From contig JACZTG010000007.1 in NCBI GenBank assembly GCA_022573815.1, positions 49,028 through 113,027 on the forward strand: DNA of 64,000 nt, written 5' to 3'. Of this stretch, positions 1-8,943 are shown in pieces. Each line of letters opens with the position of its first letter. Position 1 is the first letter of the stretch. This DNA comes from Candidatus Neomarinimicrobiota bacterium. GTDB lineage: Bacteria; Fidelibacterota; SORT01. A program made the position numbers and the translations under genes. A model generated the notes under the pieces. The model was not told the origin of the DNA. It did no database searches and saw only the letters and a list, made by a program, of their open reading frames with translations.

Positions 1-57
1 ATCAAGCCAAAAGCAGGTTATTATCTCAGAAATGGCTGGAAATAGTTGCGAAAAAGG

Positions 58-909
58 TTATACGGCCGCACCGAGTAAAATATTGTCAATGAGTCGCGTT
101 TTATCGAATAGAACCGCGATAACAATAAGCGCGCCATTCTCAGTTGATTTCAGCGGTAAAAGAGTTTTTTCGTCCACAATAGCTGCGTAATCTATGGTCG
201 CGAGATCCGCATTTTTAAATTCAGAAAGTATATTTTGATGCAGTTTAACCGCGTCAAACTCTCCATTTTTGTGGTTTTTTTCGGCTGATCGTAACGATTT
301 ATATATTATGGCTGCCTGACTGCGGGCTTCGGTAGATAAATATGTATTACGAGAACTCATTGCGAGTCCGTCATTCTCCCGTATGGTGGGACAGACAATT
401 ATTTTTATATCGAAATTTAAGTCTTCAACCATCTTTTTGATTATCAATGCTTGTTGTGCGTCCTTCTGACCAAAAAATGCTAATTTAGGGTTTATTACAT
501 TAAAAAATTTATTGACGATAGTCGTTACACCCTTGAAATGGGACGCTCTCGATTCGCCCTCTAAAATGTCACTTAGGTCTTTTACAACTGTAAAAGTGCT
601 AAAGCCATTGGGATATATATCCTCTGCCGATGGATTGAAAATCAGTTTAACTCCCAACTCCCGGGCGAGATCTTCGTCACGGGCAAAGTCCCTTGGATAG
701 CTTGCAAGGTCTTCTGATGGGGCAAATTGAGTAGGATTAACGAAGATGCTAACGATAGTTTCATCAGTAGATTCGAGCGATTTACGGATTAAACTTAAAT
801 GTCCGTCGTGAAGAGCGCCCATAGTAGGAACAAACCCGATATTTACCCCATTACTCCTGAGAGAGTTAGAGTAAGATTGCATCTCAGCGACAGATCTGAT
901 AATCCTCAT
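58..909 (-). CDS. panC: Pantothenate synthetase
   Basis: Joins pantoate and beta-alanine with ATP to make pantothenate, the last step of vitamin B5 synthesis, in the cytoplasm. The 283-residue protein has the usual family length. The HIGH-like nucleotide-binding motif appears as MGALHDGHLSLI near residues 30-41, followed by FVNPTQF, the substrate-pocket FGQKDAQQ, and a KMSKS-like SSRNTYL. Its ATG overlaps the end of panB by four bases (ATGA type), so the two are probably translationally coupled. It is the last gene I can see of a minus-strand operon beginning near 6494. The remaining 57 bases to the window edge show nothing I can identify. Confidence 0.97.
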   Translation of the reverse strand: MRIIRSVAEMQSYSNSLRSNGVNIGFVPTMGALHDGHLSLIRKSLESTDETIVSIFVNPTQFAPSEDLASYPRDFARDEDLARELGVKLIFNPSAEDIYPNGFSTFTVVKDLSDILEGESRASHFKGVTTIVNKFFNVINPKLAFFGQKDAQQALIIKKMVEDLNFDIKIIVCPTIRENDGLAMSSRNTYLSTEARSQAAIIYKSLRSAEKNHKNGEFDAVKLHQNILSEFKNADLATIDYAAIVDEKTLLPLKSTENGALIVIAVLFDKTRLIDNILLGAAV

Positions 910-1715
910 TCGTAAGATTCAGCGCTGCTGGGATAGCTCCCATTCTTCACATCCACACAGAATTTTTTCACAGCGTCGGAAATGGTTTTTCCTACTTGAG
1001 CATAACGCCTGACAAATTTAGGTTCAAATCCGGCGTAGTTCCCGATGAGGTCGTTTATTACGAGAATTTGTCCATCGCAATGCGAACCTGCGCCGATTCC
1101 AATTGTGGGAATTTGAATGGCGTTTGTTATGTCCGTAGCGGTTTTGGTCTTAGTCGCTTCAATGACAATTGCGAACGCACCCGCATTCTGAAGAGCAATG
1201 GCATCTTCGATAAGCTCATCGTGTGAAACGGAAGTTTTTCCCATTACCTTATACCCACCGAACTCATTTACTGATTGAGGTGTCATACCAATATGACCGA
1301 ACACAGGTATCCCTGAATCCACGAGCGCCTTTACAGTATCGGCAGACCTCTTCCCACCCTCTATTTTAACACCGTCAGCCTGTCCTTCCTGCATAAAACG
1401 CGCAGCGTTTATTTTTGCGGTAGGAATATCAGATTGATATGATCCGAACGGCATATCTCCGATTAACATCGCTTTAGGACTCGCCCTCGAAACCCAGCGC
1501 GTAATGAAAACCATCTCATCCATCGTAATCGGTAGAGTGGTTTCATGACCCGCTATAACCATTGCGGCTGAGTCCCCGACAAGTATGAGGTCAACACCCG
1601 CGTCATCAAGCAGGAGAGCGGTGGAATAATCGTATGCTGTGAGGCAGACGATCTTTTCCCCGTTTTTTTTCATCCGGTGCAGCGTTTCAACGGTTACTTT
1701 CTTTCTTTTGGCCAT
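906..1715 (-). CDS. panB: 3-methyl-2-oxobutanoate hydroxymethyltransferase
   Basis: Transfers a hydroxymethyl group from methylenetetrahydrofolate to alpha-ketoisovalerate to give ketopantoate, the first committed step towards pantothenate. The 269 residues cover the whole TIM-barrel family. Visible signatures are the metal-binding VGDSAAMVIAGHETT near residues 46-60, GDMPFGSY, HIGMTPQSVNEFGGYK, the catalytic-Glu region IVIEAT, and IGIGAGSHCDGQILV. It is directly coupled to panC; panD (aspartate decarboxylase) is not visible here. The start follows the mnmA stop by only 12 bases. Confidence 0.97.
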   Translation of the reverse strand: MAKRKKVTVETLHRMKKNGEKIVCLTAYDYSTALLLDDAGVDLILVGDSAAMVIAGHETTLPITMDEMVFITRWVSRASPKAMLIGDMPFGSYQSDIPTAKINAARFMQEGQADGVKIEGGKRSADTVKALVDSGIPVFGHIGMTPQSVNEFGGYKVMGKTSVSHDELIEDAIALQNAGAFAIVIEATKTKTATDITNAIQIPTIGIGAGSHCDGQILVINDLIGNYAGFEPKFVRRYAQVGKTISDAVKKFCVDVKNGSYPSSAESYE

Positions 1716-1727
1716 TAGATAATCTTC

Positions 1728-2825
1728 TTATTGTGTTGCATTGATGACGCCTCCCCCGATTAAACGGTCAGAATCATAGAAAACTGCCGATTGTCCGGGC
1801 GTAACAGCTTCCACAGGGCTTTTAAATTCGACGCTCCATTCGCCATCGGATTTCTTCCGAACCATCGCTTCATTACCTTTGTCATGGTATCTGATTTTAA
1901 CGTTAGCGTTAAATTTATCACCATCTCTTGTATTATCAATAATATTTACATCCGCGAGTGAGAATTCTGTGGACATAAGCTCCTCTTTCGACCCGACTCT
2001 GATGGTGTTATCCATTGAATTGATCTCAGTGACATAAGCGGGTTCGCCCAGTGCGATTCCGAGTCCCTTTCGCTGTCCGATAGTGTAATTGGTATAGCCT
2101 TGATGAATCCCAAGAACATTTCCTTCCGTGTCGAGAATATCGCCGTCCGGTACAAGCTCCTCGATGCCTTCAACATTTTCTCGAATGTACCGTCTGTAAT
2201 CGTTATCGGGAATAAAGCATATTTCAAAGGATTCAGGAGTTTTAGAAGTGCGTAGTTTCGCCTGTTCAGCCTTCAATCGAACTTCAGGTTTGCTAAGTTC
2301 GCCAAGCGGGAACAACGTTTTTTCAAGCTCGGACTGCTTAAGTCCCCATAGCGCGTAAGTTTGATCTTTATCTGAATCAATGCCCATTCGAAGTTCGGCA
2401 GCGGATTTGGAATCTGCACGATGAATTCGGGCATAATGACCGGTAGCAACAAAGTCCGCATCAAATACTTCTGCTTTTTCGAGGAGTGTCTCCCACCTGA
2501 CGAGAGAATTGCATCGGACGCAAGGATTTGGAGTATTACCACGTAAGTATTCGGATTTGAAATTATCTATTACTTTTTCGTGGAAAAAATCAGATACATC
2601 AAAAACGTAGTGAGGAATCTCCAACTGAGCCGCCACCATTCGAGCGTTCTCGATAGAGCCGAGCGAACAACAGGAACTTTCCGAACTGAGATTTCCTCCT
2701 GCACTTTCAAATTCCCAGTTCTTCATAGTCACGCCGATTACGTCATAACCCTGCTCTATGAGAATTAATGCCGCCACTGAACTGTCAACTCCGCCGCTTA
2801 ACGCCATTATGACTTTCTTGTTCAT
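1728..2825 (-). CDS. mnmA: tRNA-specific 2-thiouridylase MnmA
   Basis: Installs sulfur at position 2 of the wobble uridine in tRNA-Lys, tRNA-Glu and tRNA-Gln, using ATP to adenylate the base. The 365-residue protein has the PP-loop SGGVDSSVAALIL near residues 10-22, the first catalytic cysteine in NPCVRCN, and the second in SFEICFIPD. TIGQRKGLGI marks the central domain. The gene overlaps the upstream cysteine desulfurase by four bases. That fits a dedicated sulfur relay in which the desulfurase supplies the persulfide, directly or through carrier proteins not seen here. Confidence 0.97.
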   Translation of the reverse strand: MNKKVIMALSGGVDSSVAALILIEQGYDVIGVTMKNWEFESAGGNLSSESSCCSLGSIENARMVAAQLEIPHYVFDVSDFFHEKVIDNFKSEYLRGNTPNPCVRCNSLVRWETLLEKAEVFDADFVATGHYARIHRADSKSAAELRMGIDSDKDQTYALWGLKQSELEKTLFPLGELSKPEVRLKAEQAKLRTSKTPESFEICFIPDNDYRRYIRENVEGIEELVPDGDILDTEGNVLGIHQGYTNYTIGQRKGLGIALGEPAYVTEINSMDNTIRVGSKEELMSTEFSLADVNIIDNTRDGDKFNANVKIRYHDKGNEAMVRKKSDGEWSVEFKSPVEAVTPGQSAVFYDSDRLIGGGVINATQ

Positions 2826-3997
2826 TGCGCTGCAATCTGAGGCGTTGTTTTTCGGAGTCTTATGACCTGCTCCTTAATAGCTTGAACCACAAGTTCCACA
2901 TCTTCCTCGTTGTTTTCTCTGCCGAAAGTTATCCGCACTGTTCCAATTGCCTCTTCGTCGTTTAATCCGATAGCTTTTAATACGCTGGAAATTTTTACCG
3001 CGCCTGAAGAACAAGCTGCGCCTGCTGAGGCTGAAATCCCCTGAGTATCAAGGTTCATTAAAAGCGCTTCTCCGTCGATCCTTTCAAAAGTGAGAGAGAG
3101 ATGACCGGGAATACGATGAGTCGGATGTCCGTTTAGGCTCACACCACCGACTTTTTCGGAAAGGAGTTCAAATAAATTTTTTGCCATATTTTTCACAGAC
3201 AGGGAATCCGACTTCAACCGTTCGGCGCGAAGCGCGGCTGCTTTGCCGAAGCCGACGATGCCCGGAACGTTTTCCGTTCCACCTCTTCTGTCACGCTCCT
3301 GATGACCGCCGAACATAATCTGGTCAATCCCAACGCCCGAGCGGACGTAAAGAGCTCCGATTCCTTTAGGACCGTAAATTTTGTGGGACGAAACACTTGC
3401 CAGATCCACATCCAATTCTTTCAGGTCAATGGGTACTTTACCGTACGATTGCACAATATCCGTGTGTATCAATACTCCGGCTTCTTTTGCTATACCGGCG
3501 AATTTGTGAATAAGGTTAATAGTGCCGATCTCATTATTGGAATGCATAAGAGAAATAAGGATGGTCTCAGGAGTTATTTCCGCTTCAAGGTCGTGTGGAT
3601 GGATGCTCCCGTTCCGGTCTGTAAAAAGGTACGTAATTTTAAATCCTTCTTTTTCCAACACTTTGCAACTGTCTAAAATAGCGGGATGTTCTGTTTCAGC
3701 CGTTATGATATGATTGCCCTTATCCTTCAGCGAATGGGCGATGCCAATTAGTGCCCAATTGTCCGCTTCAGTTCCGCCACTTGTAAAATGTATTTCGTCA
3801 GGAGATGAGTTCATCAGTCCGGCCACTCTCTCCCTGGCTTCCTCTATGAGAAACTTAGCGTTTCTGCCGTCCGCATGAGTACTGGAAGGATTGCCCCAGC
3901 CTTCGCTCATAGCATGGCTCATAGCAGCTATAACCTCAGCGTCAACAGGTGTTGTAGCGCTGTGGTCGAGATATATATGTTTATTCGGTTTCATCAT
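2822..3997 (-). CDS. iscS: Cysteine desulfurase (IscS/NifS family)
   Basis: A PLP enzyme that removes sulfur from cysteine as an enzyme-bound persulfide, feeding thiolation or Fe-S assembly. The 391 residues start with the family signature IYLDHSATTPVD. The PLP lysine lies in SSHKIYGPKGIGALYV, and the active-site cysteine in SAGAACSSGAVKISSVL near residues 330-346. The ending does not let me separate IscS from NifS subtypes with confidence. Overlap with mnmA suggests that tRNA thiolation is its main job. Two adjacent ATG codons open the frame, and either could be used. Confidence 0.95.
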   Translation of the reverse strand: MMKPNKHIYLDHSATTPVDAEVIAAMSHAMSEGWGNPSSTHADGRNAKFLIEEARERVAGLMNSSPDEIHFTSGGTEADNWALIGIAHSLKDKGNHIITAETEHPAILDSCKVLEKEGFKITYLFTDRNGSIHPHDLEAEITPETILISLMHSNNEIGTINLIHKFAGIAKEAGVLIHTDIVQSYGKVPIDLKELDVDLASVSSHKIYGPKGIGALYVRSGVGIDQIMFGGHQERDRRGGTENVPGIVGFGKAAALRAERLKSDSLSVKNMAKNLFELLSEKVGGVSLNGHPTHRIPGHLSLTFERIDGEALLMNLDTQGISASAGAACSSGAVKISSVLKAIGLNDEEAIGTVRITFGRENNEEDVELVVQAIKEQVIRLRKTTPQIAAQ

Positions 3998-4085
3998 TAA
4001 TTCTCAGCCAAGCAATTTATGAATTCGTTATATCAGATGCAAGAATGGGAGGGGTATTAAGGATCATTAAAATCCGTACTTATTT

Positions 4086-5009
4086 TTACTTTGGAGAATC
4101 ATCCGTTTTTTTAAGAACCATAACGGGACAATTTGCTCTATGCACAACCTTGTTTACCGTACTTCCCATAAGGAGCCGCTCCAAACCGCTCTTACCCAGC
4201 GAAGGAATGATAATGAGGTCAATGCCTTCTTCGTCAGCGTATTCAATTATTTTCCTTCCCGGTCTCCCGTGAACTACTCTTGTATAAACTTCAATGCCTT
4301 CCAGCGGAGCGTTTGATGTGAACTCGTGAAGGGCTTTTTCAGCATAATCGAGCTGGCTATCTAAAAAATCTTCTTCCGAACCGTCACCCTCATTTGTATA
4401 ACCTGAGAGGTCAATAGGCTCTGCTACGTGAAGCAGCGTCAGGATAGCTCCGTAGCTTCTTGCCATTTCTGCGGCTCTCCATAATGCGTTGACTGATGTA
4501 GCGCTAAAATCAACGGGAAGCAAAATGGAACGGTAGTTTGGATACGGATTTTCCTTGCCGTCACTTCCACATCGAACCGTCATAGTAGGACAATCAGAAA
4601 GTCTGATTATCTTTTCCGCCACGCTTCCCATAATGAGCCGCCTGATGCCTGTTCTTCCATGCGTCCCCATGACTATCAAATCCGACTTATGCTCGGCAGC
4701 ATAATTAATAATTTCATTCGTAGGCGAAATACCTCTCCTGAGCACCTTTTCTATTAAAACGGGAGTTTCAATCATTCCTTCTTTCGTATGGAGCATCTCT
4801 TCGGCGGATGTCATAATCTGGTCATAAGATTTGGAATCCTCGGAAAATACCGATTCGATTTTCCCTCTGTCGCTTTCATGCACGGTAACGACATGCAGCA
4901 TTGTCACCGCGCCCTGAAAACGCTCAGCGATAGTAATTGCCTGATATAGGGCGGCATTAGCGCAGGGCGAAAAATCGGTAGGCAAAAGTATTTTCCTAAA
5001 ATTGCTCAC
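4086..5009 (-). CDS. Tandem universal stress protein (two UspA domains)
   Basis: The 307 residues contain two UspA folds in series. Each begins with a KILLPTDFS/SILLPVDFS-type strand and ends with the ATP-binding G-x2-G-x9-G-(S/T) pattern: GTHGRTGIRRLIMGS near residues 128-142, and LGKSGLERLLMGST near residues 276-289. Both ATP loops look intact. Proteins of this type bind ATP or sense energy and redox stress; the specific target is unknown. The gene overlaps the preceding envelope-protein gene by four bases, so it is co-transcribed with it although the two products should sit in different compartments. Confidence 0.93.
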   Translation of the reverse strand: MSNFRKILLPTDFSPCANAALYQAITIAERFQGAVTMLHVVTVHESDRGKIESVFSEDSKSYDQIMTSAEEMLHTKEGMIETPVLIEKVLRRGISPTNEIINYAAEHKSDLIVMGTHGRTGIRRLIMGSVAEKIIRLSDCPTMTVRCGSDGKENPYPNYRSILLPVDFSATSVNALWRAAEMARSYGAILTLLHVAEPIDLSGYTNEGDGSEEDFLDSQLDYAEKALHEFTSNAPLEGIEVYTRVVHGRPGRKIIEYADEEGIDLIIIPSLGKSGLERLLMGSTVNKVVHRANCPVMVLKKTDDSPK

Positions 5010-5896
5010 TTAGTTTCCCATCGGTCTAATATACCATTTTTAAATCTAATTCTGACAGATGGAGTTCTGTCATAGTGCCAAATTTCTATCAGGTCATCTT
5101 TCTCTTTATGGTTGGCAAAAGATATGGGTTTGCCCCACGAGAGAAGCACTGCTTCGCGGGACATTTTCTTGGTAATAGCTTCATTTTCGATATTTAACCA
5201 AAGTTTCTCTTTCCACTCGGGATGAGTCAGTCTCGGATTTACTTTATGAAAAACATTTTCTATAAACTGCGGAGGTGATTCAGGCGATAGATTCAATTCG
5301 GAAAAATTCATATTAATAAAAACTCTTCTTCCATCGGGTTCAATGAATGTAAGTCTGATAGGTTTCCAGGCGTCATTGCTCCACTCGATATTCCAAAGGA
5401 ACAGAGGCTCGAGATTTGTGACTGCCTGAGGTATTTCGTAGGCAAGAACGGAATCAAAAGTATAAAACATAGAGCGGTTATTCCAGAGAATAGCGCCGGT
5501 TAGTTTCATAGCTTTTTTGAAATCCTTAATGAAGCCGACATCGGGAAGGTGACCGTCAAAGCTCATGGCGTAGAGCGTCGTGTCGGAATCAACAATGTCC
5601 ACAGTAACGAAATACGGATCAAACTGGTCGTCTCTTTTCAGGTCAACAATAATTCCCTTTCTGCCGTAAACCTGCGATGGAGAAGGATTTATATTTTTAA
5701 TCGGAGAAAGCGACCAAGATTTATAAGGCTCCTTAATTGAAGAAGTATCAATAGGGAGAAAAAATATTTCTTCACCAAGCCACTCAGAAACATTATTGTC
5801 GAAAGTCGAATTTTGGGAATAGGCGCTGGAGAAATTAAAAAGCATCAGAATTATCAGAACCATCCTAAAAATTTGAGAATTATTCGATTGTATCAT
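5006..5896 (-). CDS. Exported hypothetical protein with SmpA-like C-terminus
   Basis: I do not recognise a named family. The 296-residue product opens with a signal peptide (hydrophobic MVLIILMLFNFSSAYSQ, probable cleavage after SAYS). The body has alternating aromatic and acidic strands. The last roughly 60 residues, SREAVLLSWGKPISFAN followed by EIWHYDRTPSVRIRFKNG, resemble the SmpA/OmlA (BamE-like) pattern of a helix, G-x-P, then strands. That resemblance is an inference from pattern only. It overlaps both neighbours by a few bases, so it belongs to the same operon as the phosphatase and the Usp protein. Confidence 0.8.
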   Translation of the reverse strand: MIQSNNSQIFRMVLIILMLFNFSSAYSQNSTFDNNVSEWLGEEIFFLPIDTSSIKEPYKSWSLSPIKNINPSPSQVYGRKGIIVDLKRDDQFDPYFVTVDIVDSDTTLYAMSFDGHLPDVGFIKDFKKAMKLTGAILWNNRSMFYTFDSVLAYEIPQAVTNLEPLFLWNIEWSNDAWKPIRLTFIEPDGRRVFINMNFSELNLSPESPPQFIENVFHKVNPRLTHPEWKEKLWLNIENEAITKKMSREAVLLSWGKPISFANHKEKDDLIEIWHYDRTPSVRIRFKNGILDRWETK

Positions 5897-6494
5897 CAGA
5901 TGCAGCTAAGTGTTTCGTATCGTTAAGAATAATAGCTCTGGTTTCCATAGAGCCCATAACTTCCAACCGATTTATACAGGCGTTGCTCTGACCTATTTCC
6001 CAGATTTCCGCGAGTGGCATGGGAAGCAGCATATCGAGTAATATAGTATTGAGACCTCCATGCCCCATAATTAGAATATTCCCTCTCTGGTGTCCGTTCG
6101 TAAGATCTAAAAGGATAGGTTTTACTCTAATTTGTATATCCAGAATAGATTCGCCACCTTCAGGTTTATATTCCAAGTGAGACAAGCCGCTTTTCTCCTG
6201 AGCCTTAAAATATTCATCCCAGCTCTTGCCCTCCAGAATTCCTAAATTTCGTTCACGCAAGCTACTTTCCGGTACAAGCACTGCGCCAATCAGGTCGCTG
6301 ATGATTAAGGCTGTATCGATTGCTCTGTCCAAATCAGACGAGTGAATTGCAGTTATGTCCTTATTCCGCAAAGCCTCGCCGAGTAATCGTGCCTGCTCAA
6401 AACCTTTTTCGTTGAGATTTCCGGGAGTTCTTCCTTGAAGTATTCCACTTACGTTTTCTTTTGTTTGTCCGTGGCGAGTAATGTATAGATGCAT
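5880..6494 (-). CDS. Histidine phosphatase family protein (phosphoglycerate-mutase-like)
   Basis: The 204 residues carry the branch-1 histidine phosphatase signature: catalytic histidine in ITRHGQTKEN near residues 5-14, proton-donor Glu in LRERNLGILEGKSW, and the second histidine in MGHGGLNTILLD. Candidate activities include 2,3-bisphosphoglycerate-independent side activities, alpha-ribazole phosphatase (CobC) or a generic phosphatase; sequence alone does not decide. There is no cobalamin synthesis gene nearby. It is the first gene of the minus-strand operon, and its promoter must lie in the 370-base divergent gap shared with rho. Confidence 0.92.
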   Translation of the reverse strand: MHLYITRHGQTKENVSGILQGRTPGNLNEKGFEQARLLGEALRNKDITAIHSSDLDRAIDTALIISDLIGAVLVPESSLRERNLGILEGKSWDEYFKAQEKSGLSHLEYKPEGGESILDIQIRVKPILLDLTNGHQRGNILIMGHGGLNTILLDMLLPMPLAEIWEIGQSNACINRLEVMGSMETRAIILNDTKHLAASDDTIE

Positions 6495-6864
6495 TATTTA
6501 TTCCTGATAGAAAGTTAATTTATAATCATTTTATTAAATAAAAAAGCTGGACTTAGCTATAATAGCATCTAATGGAAATAAATTCAGTCATCAGGAATTG
6601 AGGATTTTTATCTTGACAACAGAATAAATAAATGTAAATTAAAAGCGCTACAGAACTTTGTTTCAACTAACTGCAAAAAAATTCATAAACAATATCTAAG
6701 CGGGAAACAATAAACATAGACGAAAATAGGATAGACTGAATTAGGAACACCTGCCGAAAGACTTAACAAATTTTTTAAAACATTTTAAATGTTATCTAAA
6801 ACGCAAAAACTTTTCTGAGTGGCGTTCGAACAATCGAAACTAAATTTTAAAAGGATAGGAATTA
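6495..6864. other. Divergent intergenic region between the phosphatase operon and rho
   Basis: This is 370 AT-rich bases with no credible ORF. It must hold the divergent promoters. On the plus strand there is one TTGACA-based promoter candidate (listed separately), which would give rho an unusually long leader of about 215 bases. I see no clear terminator hairpin or known riboswitch in the leader. Rho commonly autoregulates through its leader, so this leader may have that role, but nothing in the sequence proves it. Confidence 0.5.
6613..6640 (+). promoter_or_regulatory. Candidate sigma-70-type promoter for rho
   Basis: A perfect -35 hexamer TTGACA (6613-6618) is followed after 16 bases by TAAATT (6635-6640), with TG just before it. 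It points at rho, and no other good candidate is seen in the gap. The -10 box is only a partial match, so this is tentative. Confidence 0.35.
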
Positions 6865-8124
6865 ATGGGAATTGATATAAAAAAACTTCAAACGATGAAA
6901 ATATCGGAGCTTTCCAAAATTGCGTTAGAGCTGGAGCTACCGGAGGCTTCGAGTAAGAAAAAACAGGAAATTATATTCGGAATACTTGAAGCTAAATCCG
7001 ATAAAGAAAGCCAAATACATTCAAAAGGTGTCCTGGAGATATTGCCGGACGGATATGGATTTTTGCGATCAGTAGATTACAATTATCTTCCCGGACCTGA
7101 CGATGTTTACATATCACCTTCACAAATAAAGAGATTTAGCCTTAAAACCGGAGATACGGTTTCCGGGCAGATAAGACCGCCTAAAGATAACGAGCGATTT
7201 TTTGCGTTGCTTAAAGTTGAAAAGGTCAATGACGAAGATCCCGAAAAATCGAGGGAAATAGTCTTATTCGATAACTTAACCCCTCTTTATCCCGACGAAA
7301 AAATTGATCTTGAGTGCGAACCGAACGGATATTCAATGCGAATTATGAACTTGCTTACTCCTATAGGCAAGGGTCAGCGTGGACTTATCGTGGCTCAGCC
7401 GAAGACAGGCAAAACGATTTTGCTTCAAAAAATCGCTAACAGCATAACGCGCAATCATCCTGAAATAATATTGATTGTGCTGCTTATAGACGAGCGCCCT
7501 GAAGAGGTAACAGATATGCAGCGTTCGGTGGATGCAGAAGTGGTTTCATCAACATTTGACGAACCGCCGGAAAGGCACGTCCAGGTTGCCGAGATGGTTC
7601 TTGAAAAATCCCGCCGACTCGTTGAGTACGGCAAGGATGTTGTCATACTTCTCGATAGTATAACACGCCTTGCAAGAGCGCATAATACGGTTGTTCCTCA
7701 CAGCGGGAAGATTCTTTCCGGTGGTGTGGATTCAAATGCTCTCCACAGACCTAAACGATTTTTCGGAGCTGCGAGAAATGTCGAAGAAGGGGGAAGTCTT
7801 ACGATTATAGCAACTGCATTGATTGACACGGGAAGCAGGATGGATGATGTAATATTTGAAGAGTTTAAGGGAACAGGAAACATGGAACTTGTTCTCGATC
7901 GCAGGCTCAGCGACAGAAGGATATATCCTTCCATTGAGCTAAACCGTTCCAGTACACGAAAGGAAGAGCTTCTCCTGTCCAAAGAAGAGCTGAACAGGCT
8001 GTGGATATTGAGGAAATTCTTAAGCGATCTTAACCCGGTGGAGGGAATGGAATTTCTTTTACAAAGGATGAAACGTACTAAGAGTAATAAAGAATTTCTT
8101 GCCTCTATGAGTGATTGGAACTAA
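6865..8124 (+). CDS. rho: Transcription termination factor Rho
   Basis: Hexameric RNA-dependent ATPase that ends transcription at Rho-dependent sites. All domains are present in 419 residues: an N-terminal helical Rho_N segment (1-45), the RNA-binding OB fold with [10 protein letters not shown] near residues 60-69, Walker A QPKTGKT at 178-184, Walker [17 protein letters not shown], the Q-loop region, and the C-terminal [20 protein letters not shown] secondary RNA site (here RRIYPSIEL). There is no large insertion between Rho_N and the OB fold, unlike many high-GC phyla. The ATG is preceded by AAAAGGA with good spacing. Confidence 0.98.
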   Translation: MGIDIKKLQTMKISELSKIALELELPEASSKKKQEIIFGILEAKSDKESQIHSKGVLEILPDGYGFLRSVDYNYLPGPDDVYISPSQIKRFSLKTGDTVSGQIRPPKDNERFFALLKVEKVNDEDPEKSREIVLFDNLTPLYPDEKIDLECEPNGYSMRIMNLLTPIGKGQRGLIVAQPKTGKTILLQKIANSITRNHPEIILIVLLIDERPEEVTDMQRSVDAEVVSSTFDEPPERHVQVAEMVLEKSRRLVEYGKDVVILLDSITRLARAHNTVVPHSGKILSGGVDSNALHRPKRFFGAARNVEEGGSLTIIATALIDTGSRMDDVIFEEFKGTGNMELVLDRRLSDRRIYPSIELNRSSTRKEELLLSKEELNRLWILRKFLSDLNPVEGMEFLLQRMKRTKSNKEFLASMSDWN

Positions 8125-8217
8125 TATAAGCAGAATTCCCCCTGATATTTAGGGACTTCCATATTACATAATTCGGTGCCGGAAATATACGCCGAGGCTT
8201 TTAAGGGGGCCTTATCG

Positions 8218-8874
8218 ATGAAATCAATTCATATCGATATTATTAGAATCAACATAGGTGCGTCAAGTAAAATTTCGAGCCATCACTTTAGGGCATTTAT
8301 GCTTAAAAGATTTGCCGACAGCGATTTAGCAAGATTATCTGAGGGATATGCGGAAAAAGTAAAACAAATTCCATTGATCCAATATAAAATAATTGATGAT
8401 AGTCCGTTTATTTATGCTATGGAAAAAGGAGTAGAAGCAGTAAAAAAAATTCTTCCTGATCTTACGGAGCTTTATTTAGGGCATAAAAATTACCCCGTCA
8501 AAGAAATTAACGAAGAGGAATCGGACGCTGAAATAGGTATGAGCCAAAAGCGCAGAAAATATTTTTTTGAAACTCCCTGGCTCGCTTTCAGCGAATTGGA
8601 TTATAGTGAGTTTAAGTATCTCTATCAGGAGGAGCGTTCAGCGGCACTTTCAAAAATGCTTATCAGAAATATACTCGGAATTGCGAGAGCATTCGAGTGC
8701 GAAATAGATTCAAGAATCAAGGTTAAGCATTCTCTAAAAGAAATCCCTTCATTCAAACTCGGCACAACGTTACCCGGATTTGTAGGAGAATTTGAAACAA
8801 ATTTTCAGATTCCGATTCATCTTGGGTTAGGAAATATGTCTGACAGAGGTTTCGGAAGCGTAAAATTAAAGTAA
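8218..8874 (+). CDS. Solitary Cas6b-like protein
   Basis: I start at the ATG at 8218 because AAGGGGGC lies about eight bases before it; an in-frame GTG at 8176 has no such site. The 218-residue protein resembles the Cas6b type of CRISPR RNA endonuclease. It has IPLIQYKIID near residues 51-60, ETPWLAFSELDY in the middle, and the glycine-rich end LGLGNMSDRGFGSVKL, which matches the Cas6 G-rich loop. In Cas6b relatives as I recall them, an LHNH-like segment with catalytic histidines precedes the PLIQYK motif. Here that stretch reads ARLSEGYAEKVKQ and has no histidine. No cas gene or CRISPR array is in the window. It may be a catalytically dead, repurposed RNA-binding protein. Confidence 0.62.
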   Translation: MKSIHIDIIRINIGASSKISSHHFRAFMLKRFADSDLARLSEGYAEKVKQIPLIQYKIIDDSPFIYAMEKGVEAVKKILPDLTELYLGHKNYPVKEINEEESDAEIGMSQKRRKYFFETPWLAFSELDYSEFKYLYQEERSAALSKMLIRNILGIARAFECEIDSRIKVKHSLKEIPSFKLGTTLPGFVGEFETNFQIPIHLGLGNMSDRGFGSVKLK

Positions 8875-8943
8875 AAGTCAAGTGATTCTTCTTGCGGTGA
8901 GGGGTATAAAAACTTATATTCACCAGCTGTAAGGTAACGGAAA

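Noticed and set aside
8125..8943. CRISPR array near the Cas6b-like gene
   Set aside because: I looked for evenly spaced direct repeats in the neighbourhood and elsewhere in the window and saw none.
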